Assembly (NCBI RefSeq): GCF_010183535.1
Contig: NC_071331.1
Coordinates: 24,862,001 to 24,926,000 of the forward strand
Reading direction: 5' to 3'
From: Caenorhabditis remanei
Lineage: Eukaryota; Nematoda; Chromadorea; Rhabditida; Rhabditidae
Length of the DNA: 64,000 bases
Made by a program: the position numbers and the translations under genes. Each line of letters begins with the position of its first letter. Position 1 is the first letter of the stretch. Below, one piece after another: positions 23,823 to 34,960 of the stretch. The notes under the pieces were generated by a model. That model worked only from the letters and a program-made list of their open reading frames with translations, was not told where the DNA came from and ran no database searches.

Positions 23823-24636
23823 TTAGAATCGACAATCGACAAACTGCAAAATTCGTCCCAAAATCGTCCACGTGTACTGTGAACCGCCGACGTTGGTGCA
23901 GGTGGCGAGCAGGGACGGAGCAGCAGAGATCGATGCTCGTTGCTGAAAATGTACAAGTAATAATGGACCAATGTAGCAAAAAAGCAAAAAAAACCTATTT
24001 TTCCTTGTAAAAATAGCTTTTTTGCTTTTTTTGCTACATTGTGAATAGACCCATGATAAATAATTCCCAGTGCTGTTGACCACTATACGATTTTCAAAAA
24101 GGATCCCCCTTAGCAACAAGCGACGTACCTGGTCATATCCCTCCACAGTGGCCGCTTGGCCGCCAGTCGTACATGTTATGGCGACGGTGGCTCCCTGCGC
24201 GTGAGTGTTTCCGAATGAGACATCACTATAGTCGAATCTGGAAACAGAAAATCTCATGAGTATTGTCACAGGGATGCCACTTGGCTGAGTGCCAAATTCA
24301 AGAAAACCGCGACGCACACGCAACGCGGCAGGGAAATTCAAAACTTTTCGTTGCGGACCTTCGCACCAAGGTCTCCATCGAAAAGTGTTGAATTTACCTC
24401 CCGCGTTGCGTGCGCGTCGCGTTTTCTCGATTTTGGCACCGTTGTGCGATGGAGCGCGTTAGAAGATCCTCTTACCTATACTGATCTGTCTGATCTACAG
24501 CTGAAACCGGGTAGAGAATCAAATCGGAGCATCGCGCACCAACTTGTGACGGGTCATTCGACTGCACAAATCCGGGCGGTGCACAAGGGAGTACGGTACA
24601 TACCAGGGTGATGATGAGAAGGAAGAGCAATCTCAT
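23823..24636 (-). CDS. small secreted protein, possible C6 (DUF281) domain
   Basis: Three exons on the minus strand: 24636-24476, 24237-24129 and 23942-23823, about 129 aa. It opens with the signal peptide MRLLFLLIITLVCTVLPCAPP, and the start lies five bases after a TTTCAG acceptor. The remainder shows spaced Cys residues (ARCSDL, VAITCTT, LLATCTN, QFVDC) and a W before the last Cys, a pattern like the nematode C6/DUF281 domain of extracellular proteins. I am not certain of the domain. Exon joins have consistent phase (2, 0). The first intron contains the dispersed repeat copy at 24300-24430 and the second intron contains an imperfect AT-rich hairpin (23975-24040, TAGCAAAAAAGC in both directions). 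Confidence 0.6.
24300..24430. repeat. dispersed repeat, copy 2 (inverted pair)
   Basis: CGCGACGCACACGCAACGCGG and TTGCGGACCTT match 2595-2715; the segment continues with an inverted partial copy (CCGCGTTGCGTGCGCGTCGC), so the pair forms a hairpin inside the secreted-protein gene's first intron. Confidence 0.6.
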
Positions 24637-25237
24637 TGTCTGAAAATGAAATTGAAAAAAAAATGCAAAAAATCACTAAAAACCAAGTTGAAAAGAGAAA
24701 AGAGTAGGTTGATTTTACACCATTCCCTACCAATACTCAACAACTATCCGGTTGACGCTTTGGATAATTGAGCGACCCTCGGATGCGCTCAATTTCTGGA
24801 GGACTGGACTGCGAGTAGTGGGCGGAGTTTTGGGAAGAGAAGAACGAAACAATTTCGAAATGCTATGTAGTCATGGAGAAGGAAGGAAAAAGGGGGAGTG
24901 TAATTCGTAAAGAAAGAATAATATAAGAATGGAGATGTACTTGAAAGGGGGAATTCTAGACACCGGGAGTGACATTGAGATGATTTGAGACGTTCCATTG
25001 GTAAGAATACGAGAATGTCAAGAATTGGCGGAAAATTCGCTATTGTCAACTCAGTTGCTATGAAATCGGTCTCGAAAACCAAAAATGAAAAGAAAAACAA
25101 CTGAAAACATATATTTTGGCATTTTTTTATTAAAAAAAGAAGAAACATGCAAAAAAACCCTTATCAATTTTACAATTTTTGAACGCAAGAAACAACAATA
25201 TGAGTTTTATAGAAACAAAAAATAAACAGATGAAACA
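24637..25237. other. intergenic stretch
   Basis: Contains the 5' flank of the secreted-protein gene and the 3' flank of the BTB/F-box gene. A Phe-rich minus-strand frame of 119 codons (24789-25148) has no domain and I do not call it. Confidence 0.5.
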
Positions 25238-27143
25238 TCAGTGGAAATGAAACATCAGTGGAGAGTCAACGTTCCGAATCACGATCTCTGATATGTCAAA
25301 TTGAATGTAAAGATTTGGAAACAGTTCTGTCAAATTGTCCTGATCAATACGAAGCGCGTTCTTGACAGCTTCCTGATCGTATCTTTCAACTTCTATTCGA
25401 CAGCTATTGAAATCTGAATTATTGGAGAGAGCCTGAAAATCAATAATTTATAAATGCTTTCAGATTGTATTCAACTGACGTGTGCCAGGTTCAGTGCGTC
25501 TTCAATCGAAAGCGAGATAATATAGATATCAAACGCCTTGAAATGGAAGAAGTGCTCGATCGATGTGTCTAGAAATAGTAAGATACGAAGGTATTTAGCT
25601 TGTTTCCATTGTTCCATCTCCACCAATATATCAATACTCGCAATACTCGGGAGTTCTGGGAGTTCTCCGTCGTCTTCGATGTATGCGCCCAACGACAAAG
25701 ATTTGAGTGTTCCCGGTTTGATACATTTCAGCATAGTAATGAGATCCTCGTCATTTTGAAAACGAATGACAAAATGTTTCGCGTGGATTTTATGACTCAA
25801 TGAGCTGAGAAGATCACGAAGCATTTGATTGCTTTTATTATGCTTTTCCTTGGGAAATACAACTCCAAAATGGTTCAATTGTAGTTTCCGATTTTTCAGC
25901 ACCATCTCCAAATAGTTGAACGCCACCTTCGCGTAATCGTTGTCCTTAAACTTGTAGAAATGACCAGGGAAATGTGAAGGAGGGTCCAGGTCGTTAAGAT
26001 CAGTAAAAATCACTGGCACTTCATTGTTCAGATTCAAGGAGATCTGGTTTTCTTCAAATTCGAATGAGAAATGTGTGAGTGGTGGTTTTGAGTGATCGAC
26101 AATTCTTCGGAGGCCATTTGACACTTTTCGGAGTTGAAGACTGAAAAAAATTAAGATAATTATATCATTAATTGCAATTTATAATTGCTTACTATGACTT
26201 AATATCACATCTCTCAACAATTTCAGAGACCACATCTTCCGGCAAATCGGAGAATGTAATTGGATTGAACAGGTGTCCATTTTGAAATCGTTGGTACCAG
26301 TAGTCATGATCTTCCCTATTGATTTTATGATGTTTGAATGCTTTACACAAATCATCCATCGATTTTTCAGCTGGTTTCCCATTGATGACATCTAATAGAA
26401 TGCATCCACGAATGTCAGGAATCGGGAGATCATCTCTGAAAATAGAGAATTGTAAAATATCATCCACAAAACATGTTTTCTTACCTTCCTCTTTGTTTGG
26501 AATACTTTTTGAACCAATATTTATAGTCGTTAAATGAAAACGCTGGTTTTCCCATTGCTCCACACAACTTTTCATAATTTTCATATGATTTCTCAGCAGT
26601 TTTCCATTGAGAGCTATCATAAAGAATGAGTGCATAAATATCGATTGGAGAATCCTTGAATTTGAATTTGTCGGCATTTCGAATCTTGTCGATTTCATCC
26701 ATAAAGCACGTTTTCACGAATAGTTCCAATGTATATTTGACTGATGGAATAAGAAATCGATCAGCAATTTCCAGAAGTCGCTCCACGTTTTCATCTGGAA
26801 AAATGAGTCTTTTTTCAGATTAATAATTTTAATATTATACCTGTCGGCTTGATTGGAGATGGAAAAAGAAGACTCAAAGTCGCTGCGAAATCCTCGAAGT
26901 TTACATCTTCAATCGGAATTTCTGGCATCGATTTTTCTTTGAATTCTCCATTGAAAAGCGTTTTGAAGTAGTCAGAATGGAACGAGAGAACCTGAAAATC
27001 GAACTTTTTAAATTTTCATTTGAAATAGAGCCTACCGTTTTATTAACATGCATTTTCTTTCCCTCCACCACCAGAATCGCGTCAGTTTCATCCGATTGAG
27101 CGAATAGCGACTCGTAGATACTAATCGATGGAGTTTCCGACAT
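25238..27143 (-). CDS. BTB - HTH - HTH - F-box - FTH fusion protein
   Basis: Six exons on the minus strand: 27143-27036, 26991-26841, 26794-26485, 26435-26193, 26140-25480 and 25432-25238; all phases agree and give 555 aa. Residues about 18-130 form a BTB domain (DAILVVEGKKMHVNKTVLSF, YFKTLF, IEIADRFLIPSV-like helix). Two HTH_48-like modules follow (about 138-187, ending DYKYWFKKY; about 198-245, ending DYWYQRF), then an F-box (FSDLPEDVVSEIVERCDIKSYLQLRKVS, about 251-295) and an FTH/DUF38-type C-terminal region. F-box/FTH genes are a large nematode family of SCF substrate receptors; BTB proteins are CUL3 adaptors. The start codon lies just after a TTTTTCAG acceptor. The join between BTB and F-box halves (26485 to 26435) has canonical GTAAGA and TTTTCAG sites and keeps frame, which argues for one gene, but two genes mis-joined by my reading cannot be excluded. 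Confidence 0.78.
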
Positions 27144-28013
27144 TTTGCGCTGAAAAATGATCGAATTTTCATCAGAAAGTGTTGAATTTAAGCTAAAAAT
27201 CAGGTTTTAACGGTGAAGAGCTGGAAATTTAATTTGTAAATTGATAATTTTTGTTGAAATTCGGAAATTCAGCAAAAAAAACATACTAAAACGCAATGGG
27301 AACCGTTGAAAAGTGATGATTTTAAGCACATTTCCGAGAAAAAATATTCAAAATTCGCAGCTTCCCGCCATTCGGTGTTTGCGGACTTTGTCGTCGCTGA
27401 CCGTACTCCAAACAGTTTTTTTTTAATTTCAGAGATGGAAAATGTGATTTTAGAGCTAAAAATGAGGTTTTTGAAGAGAAAATCCGGAAAGTTCTAGAAA
27501 ATTCGGTTTAGAAAACTGAAAATTACAGTTTTCATAATTGTTCTCTTTTCACCCCAAGAAGTTTATAATTTCAAAAAAGTGTAAATTTCAGATATAGCTC
27601 ATTTTTAGACGATTTTTAGGGGAAGATGTGATATTTGGAGTGTTTTAAGGTGGAAAATCAAGGAAAGATAGTCAAATTTACTGAAGAAATCCGAAAAACC
27701 GTTAAAAAACCTGAAGAATTTCAAATTTCCCGTCAAAAAACTTTCTTGAAAGAAAAATACGATTTTTAGAGTGAAAAATCTATTTTTTGAACCGGAAATC
27801 TATTTGCCAGCTACAAAATTGAATTTAAAATAGAAAAATATTCAAGTTTGTCCAAAAGTTGATAAAAATGCTGAAAACTCACATTTTTAGTCTAAAAACC
27901 GCCGTTTTTCCCACAAAACCTGTTTGTTTTTCGTTCAAAAACTCTATTTTCTCCTTAAAATCCAATTTTTTTCCATTTCAAACCTCAATTTTCTTCCATT
28001 TCCTTATTTCCAG
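27144..28013. other. AT-rich intergenic stretch
   Basis: Mostly AAAATTT-type sequence. A 63-codon plus-strand frame at 27306 has no supporting features. I see no gene. Confidence 0.5.
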
Positions 28014-28347
28014 ATGCTCACACCGGTCTTCTGGATCATTCATATTCGTTTTTACATGTCTGCCCAATTTTTTGAGGTAAATCATCGATTTTTAACTCAT
28101 TTTTAGCGTAAAATTGAGAGAAATCGATGTTTTCAGGTTGAGGGATTCCGAAGGCAACGAATTGCTCGTCGATCAGGAGATTCCGAGTGCTGAAACGCCA
28201 AAAAGTGATACGGAAATCAAGAAATTCGGTTATGGATTCGGATGGACGAAGATTGGAATCATCGAGAGATTACGAGGAGAAATTGGGAATCTAGTGGATA
28301 TTCAGAATCCAGAAGACGTCGAAATTCAGATTGGAATTCTGATGAAG
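28014..28347 (+). pseudogene. two exon-like segments of an unidentified gene
   Basis: 28014-28076 and 28137-28347 are bounded by good acceptors (ATTTCCAG, GTTTTCAG) and donors (GAG|GTAAAT, AAG|GTATGC) and can be read together in one frame as about 91 residues, ending FGYGFGWTKIGIIERL..GNLVDIQNPEDVEIQIGILMK. I do not recognise the family. No upstream start exon or downstream continuation is visible before the minisatellite, so this is either part of a gene whose other exons I miss, or a remnant. Confidence 0.35.
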
Positions 28348-28636
28348 GTATGCGGGGAGAAATTTTGAAAAAAGGCTGAAAAATGTTAAAAGTATCATAG
28401 AAAATTCAGATTTTTTCCATTTTCCATGATTCTAACCTCCAAAATCTGTAATTTTTCGCTAAAAAACACAAATTCAAATCCACAATTCATTCATTCATAG
28501 CATTTCAAATCCAAATCCAGTTCTCATTAAAAAATAATTTTAAAATAGTTTCCTTTCTATCCATTTCACACACACATAAATTAAATTCGAGTAGTCAAAT
28601 TCCATTTCATCGAGTAATAAATTCCAATTGTAACCA

Positions 28637-28942
28637 TCAAAACTGAGCATCTCTCGGAACTCCTACACGTTTTTGGATCATATCGTTGAAAACTCCCTTG
28701 ATGTCGTTGTATCCAAATAAATCCACCTCATTATTAACTGACAGCATATACACGGCTCCAACATGAATCCATCCGATTTGTCTCACATTTTGAACCGAAT
28801 GATGTCTTTTCTCGGCTAATCGTTTGAATGACTCTTCAAAAGTCATCGACTCGTCAATTTCCATCCACCTTGAGACGTAGTCGATTCCTGTGAACATCAT
28901 TGCGGGTCCGATTCCATTCGAGCAGTGAACCAGGATAGGCGC
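28637..28942 (-). CDS. last exon of a tyrosine-phosphatase-like protein (catalytic Arg lost)
   Basis: A minus-strand exon begins at 28942 right after an AAATTTCAG acceptor and runs in phase 0 to a stop at 28637 (101 codons). It reads APILVHCSNGIGPAMMF, matching the PTP signature HCxxGxxR(S/T) except that the final Arg is Pro. The following FEESFKRLAEKRHHSVQNVRQIGWIHVGAV matches the PTP C-terminal helices (R..R...VQ...QY.F.H). Classical PTPs need that Arg to bind phosphate, so this is probably a pseudophosphatase or a decaying gene. Its upstream exons are not in the neighbouring DNA: the 36 bp before the exon run straight into the minisatellite. Either the intron exceeds 35 kb, or the gene is truncated. 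Confidence 0.75.
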   Translation of the reverse strand, partial: APILVHCSNGIGPAMMFTGIDYVSRWMEIDESMTFEESFKRLAEKRHHSVQNVRQIGWIHVGAVYMLSVNNEVDLFGYNDIKGVFNDMIQKRVGVPRDAQF

Positions 28943-30400
28943 CTGAAATTTGTAAATAAATAGTTATTTTTTAATATTCGGACACACAGATGGACGTGAA
29001 AATTGTAAAATTCGGCTGTTTTTGACCGAATTTTTACAATTTTTGGACATCTGGACGTTCGGACACACAGATGGTCATGAAAATCGTTAAATTTTAGCGA
29101 TTTTTGACCGAAAATTCACAATTTTGGATATCCGGACACGTGGAAACACAGATGGACATGAAAATTGTAAAATTTGGCTGTTTTTGACCGAATTTTCACA
29201 ATTTTGGATATCCGGACACGTGGAAACACAGATGGACATGAAAATTGTAAAATTTGGCTGTTTTTGACCGAATTTTCACAATTTTTGGACATCTGGACAC
29301 GTGGAAACACAGATGGACATGAAAATTGTAAAATTTGGCTGTTTTTGACCGAATTTTCACAATTTTGGATATCCGGACACGTGGAAACACAGATGGACAT
29401 GAAAATTGTAAAATTTGGCTGTTTTTGACCGAATTTTCACAATTTTGGATATCCGGACACGTGGAAACACAGATGGACATGAAAATTGTAAAATTTGGCT
29501 GTTTTTGACCGAATTTTCACAATTTTGGATATCCGGACACGTGGAAACACAGATGGACATGAAAATTGTAAAATTTGGCTGTTTTTGACCGAATTTTCAC
29601 AATTTTGGATATCCGGACACGTGGAAACACAGATGGACATGAAAATTGTAAAATTTGGCTGTTTTTGACCAAATTTTCACAATTTTTGGACATCTGGACA
29701 TTCGGACACACAGATGGACATTAAAATTGTAAAATTCGGTTGTTTTTGACCGAAAATTCACAATTTTTGGACATCTGGACACGTGGAAACACAGATGGAC
29801 ATGAAAATTGTAAAATTTGGCTGTTTTTGACCGAATTTTCACAATTTTGGATATCCGGACACGTGGAAACACAGATGGACATGAAAATTGTAAAATTTGG
29901 CTGTTTTTGACCGAATTTTCACAATTTTGGATATCCGGACACGTGGAAACACAGATGGACATGAAAATTGTAAAATTTGGCTGTTTTTGACCGAATTTTC
30001 ACAATTTTGGATATCCGGACACGTGGAAACACAGATGGACATGAAAATTGTAAAATTTGGCTGTTTTTGACCGAATTTTCACAATTTTTGGACATCTGGA
30101 CACGTGGAAACACAGATGGACATGAAAATTGTAAAATTTGGCTGTTTTTGACCGAATTTTCACAATTTTGGATATCCGGACACGTGGAAACACAGATGGA
30201 CATGAAAATTGTAAAATTTGGCTGTTTTTGACCGAATTTTCACAATTTTGGATATCCGGACACGTGGAAACACAGATGGACATGAAAATTGTAAAATTTG
30301 GCTGTTTTTGACCGAATTTTCACAATTTTTGGACATCTGGACACGTGGAAACACAGATGGACATGAAAATTGTAAAATTTGGCTGTTTTTGACCGAATTT

Positions 30401-32488
30401 TCACAATTTTGGATATCCGGACACGTGGAAACACAGATGGACATGAAAATTGTAAAATTTGGCTGTTTTTGACCAAATTTTCACAATTTTTGGACATCTG
30501 GACATTCGGACACACAGATGGACATTAAAATTGTAAAATTCGGTTGTTTTTGACCGAAAATTCACAATTTTTGGACATCTGGACACGTGGAAACACAGAT
30601 GGACATGAAAATTGTAAAATTTGGCTGTTTTTGACCGAATTTTCACAATTTTGGATATCCGGACACGTGGAAACACAGATGGACATGAAAATTGTAAAAT
30701 TTGGCTGTTTTTGACCAAATTTTCACAATTTTTGGACATCTGGACATTCGGACACACAGATGGACATGAAAATTGTAAAATTTGGCTGTTTTTGACCGAA
30801 TTTTCACAATTTTGGATATCCGGACACGTGGAAACACAGATGGACATGAAAATTGTAAAATTTGGCTGTTTTTGACCGAATTTTCACAATTTTGGATATC
30901 CGGACACGTGGAAACACAGATGGACATGAAAATTGTAAAATTTGGCTGTTTTTGACCGAATTTTCACAATTTTGGATATCCGGACACGTGGAAACACAGA
31001 TGGACATGAAAATTGTAAAATTTGGCTGTTTTTGACCAAATTTTCACAATTTTGGATATCCGGACACGTGGAAACACAGATGGACATGAAAATTGTAAAA
31101 TTTGGCTGTTTTTGACCAAATTTTCACAATTTTGGATATCCGGACACGTGGAAACACAGATGGACATGAAAATTGTAAAATTTGGCTGTTTTTGACCGAA
31201 TTTTCACAATTTTGGATATCCGGACACGTGGAAACACAGATGGACATGAAAATTGTAAAATTTGGCTGTTTTTGACCGAATTTTCACAATTTTGGATATC
31301 CGGACACGTGGAAACACAGATGGACATGAAAATTGTAAAATTTGGCTGTTTTTGACCGAATTTTCACAATTTTTGGACATCTGGACACGTGGAAACACAG
31401 ATGGACATGAAAATTGTAAAATTTGGCTGTTTTTGACCGAATTTTCACAATTTTGGATATCCGGACACGTGGAAACACAGATGGACATGAAAATTGTAAA
31501 ATTTGGCTGTTTTTGACCAAATTTTCACAATTTTTGGACATCTGGACATTCGGACACACAGATGGACATTAAAATTGTAAAATTCGGTTGTTTTTGACCG
31601 AAAATTCACAATTTTTGGACATCTGGACACGTGGAAACACAGATGGACATGAAAATTGTAAAATTTGGCTGTTTTTGACCGAATTTTCACAATTTTGGAT
31701 ATCCGGACACGTGGAAACACAGATGGACATGAAAATTGTAAAATTTGGCTGTTTTTGACCAAATTTTCACAATTTTTGGACATCTGGACATTCGGACACA
31801 CAGATGGACATGAAAATTGTAAAATTTGGCTGTTTTTGACCGAATTTTCACAATTTTGGATATCCGGACACGTGGAAACACAGATGGACATGAAAATTGT
31901 AAAATTTGGCTGTTTTTGACCGAATTTTCACAATTTTGGATATCCGGACACGTGGAAACACAGATGGACATGAAAATTGTAAAATTTGGCTGTTTTTGAC
32001 CGAATTTTCACAATTTTGGATATCCGGACACGTGGAAACACAGATGGACATGAAAATTGTAAAATTTGGCTGTTTTTGACCAAATTTTCACAATTTTGGA
32101 TATCCGGACACGTGGAAACACAGATGGACATGAAAATTGTAAAATTTGGCTGTTTTTGACCAAATTTTCACAATTTTGGATATCCGGACACGTGGAAACA
32201 CAGATGGACATGAAAATTGTAAAATTTGGCTGTTTTTGACCGAATTTTCACAATTTTGGATATCCGGACACGTGGAAACACAGATGGACATGAAAATTGT
32301 AAAATTTGGCTGTTTTTGACCGAATTTTCACAATTTTGGATATCCGGACACGTGGAAACACAGATGGACATGAAAATTGTAAAATTTGGCTGTTTTTGAC
32401 CAAATTTTCACAATTTTTGGACATCTGGACATTCGGACACACAGATGGACATGAAAATTGTAAAATTTGGCTGTTTTTGACCGAATTT
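30401..32488. repeat. higher-order repeat, period 1,044 bp, two copies
   Basis: The series of unit types from 30401 to 31444 recurs unchanged from 31445 to 32488, i.e. 13 basic units acting as one higher-order unit. The same block recurs at about 35319 and 36362, with one T lost at about 36428 so that the second spacing is 1,043. Confidence 0.85.
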
Positions 32489-34639
32489 TCACAATTTTGG
32501 ATATCCGGACACGTGGAAACACAGATGGACATGAAAATTGTAAAATTTGGCTGTTTTTGACCAAATTTTCACAATTTTTGGACATCTGGACACGTGGAAA
32601 CACAGACTGGACACGTGGAAACACAGATGGACATGAAAATTGTAAAATTTGGCTGTTTTTGACCAAATTTTCACAATTTTGGATATCCGGACACGTGGAA
32701 ACACAGATGGACATGAAAATTGTAAAATTTGGCTGTTTTTTGACCGAATTTTCACAATTTTTGGACATCTGGACACGTGGGAACACAGATGGACATGAAA
32801 ATTGTAAAATTTGGCTGTTTTTGACCAAATTTTCACAATTTTTGGACATCTGGACACGTGGAAACACAGATGGACATGAAAATTGTAAAATTTGGCTGTT
32901 TTTGACCAAATTTTCACAATTTTTGGACATCTGGACACGTGGAAACACAGATGGACATGAAAATTGTAAAATTTGGCTGTTTTTGACCAAATTTTCACAA
33001 TTTTTGGACATCTGGACACGTGGGAACACAGATGGACATGAAAATTGTAAAATTTGGCTGTTTTTGACCAAATTTTCACAATTTTTGGACATCTGGACAC
33101 GTGGAAACACAGATGGACATGAAAATTGTAAAATTTGGCTGTTTTTGACCAAATTTTCACAATTTTTGGACATCTGGACACGTGGGAACACAGATGGACA
33201 TGAAAATTGTAAAATTTGGCTGTTTTTGACCAAATTTTCACAATTTTTGGACATCTGGACACGTGGGAACACAGATGGACATGAAAATTGTAAAATTTGG
33301 CTGTTTTTGACCGAATTTTCACAATTTTTGGACATCTGGACACGTGGAAACACAGATGGACATGAAAATTGTAAAATTTGGCTGTTTTTGACCGAATTTT
33401 CACAATTTTTGGACATCTGGACACGTGGAAACACAGATGGACATGAAAATTGTAAAATTTGGCTGTTTTTGACCAAATTTTCACAATTTTTGGACATCTG
33501 GACACGTGGAAACACAGACTGGACACGTGGAAACACAGATGGACATGAAAATTGTAAAATTCGGTTGTTTTTGACCGAAAATTCACAATTTTTGGACATC
33601 TGGACACGTGGGAACACAGATGGACATGAAAATTGTAAAATTTGGCTGTTTTTGACCAAATTTTCACAATTTTTGGACATCTGGACACGTGGAAACACAG
33701 ACTGGACACGTGGAAACACAGATGGACATGAAAATTGTAAAATTTGGCTGTTTTTGACCGAATTTTCACAATTTTGGATATCCGGACACGTGGAAACACA
33801 GATGGACATGAAAATTGTAAAATTTGGCTGTTTTTGACCGAATTTTCACAATTTTGGATATCCGGACACGTGGAAACACAGATGGACATGAAAATTGTAA
33901 AATTTGGCTGTTTTTGACCAAATTTTCACAATTTTTGGACATCTGGACACGTGGAAACACAGATGGACATGAAAATTGTAAAATTTGGCTGTTTTTGACC
34001 GAATTTTCACAATTTTGGATATCCGGACACGTGGAAACACAGATGGACATGAAAATTGTAAAATTTGGCTGTTTTTGACCGAATTTTCACAATTTTGGAT
34101 ATCCGGACACGTGGAAACACAGATGGACATGAAAATTGTAAAATTTGGCTGTTTTTGACCAAATTTTCACAATTTTTGGACATCTGGACATTCGGACACA
34201 CAGATGGACATTAAAATTGTAAAATTCGGTTGTTTTTGACCGAAAATTCACAATTTTTGGACATCTGGACACGTGGGAACACAGATGGACATGAAAATTG
34301 TAAAATTTGGCTGTTTTTGACCAAATTTTCACAATTTTTGGACATCTGGACACGTGGAAACACAGACTGGACACGTGGAAACACAGATGGACATGAAAAT
34401 TGTAAAATTTGGCTGTTTTTGACCGAATTTTCACAATTTTGGATATCCGGACACGTGGAAACACAGATGGACATGAAAATTGTAAAATTTGGCTGTTTTT
34501 GACCAAATTTTCACAATTTTTGGACATCTGGACACGTGGAAACACAGATGGACATGAAAATTGTAAAATTTGGCTGTTTTTGACCAAATTTTCACAATTT
34601 TTGGACATCTGGACACGTGGAAACACAGATGGACTTGAA

Positions 34640-34960
34640 ATTGTTCAATTTGGCTGTTTTTGACCGAAAATCCGCATTTGTTGGACATCTGGACACTCAG
34701 ACTCACAGATGGACATGAAAATTGTAAAATTTGGTTGATTTCGACCCAAATTTCACAATTCTTGGACATCTGGACTTTTCGACAACCAGATAGACATGAA
34801 AATTGTGAAATTTGGCTGTTTTTAACCGAATTTTCACAATTTTTGGACATCTGGGCGTTCGGACGCACATATGGTCATGAAAATCGTTAAATTTTAGCGA
34901 TTTTTGACCCATATTTCATAATTCTTGGACATCTGGACGTTCGGACGCACAGATAGACAC
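34640..34960. repeat. divergent minisatellite units (copy 1)
   Basis: Four or so units here differ clearly from the array norm (TTGAAATTGTTCAATTTGGC, GACCGAAAATCCGCATTTGT, GGTCATGAAAATCGTTAAAT). Their counterpart is at about 39557-39880 and one of them resembles the first units of the array at 29068-29105. Confidence 0.8.

Noticed and set aside
32328..33889. Very long open frames (up to 493 codons) on both strands
   Set aside because: They arise because serial 81-bp units (27 codons) keep frame; several frames are open at once and 80-bp units shift the frame elsewhere. No start context, splice site or selection signal.
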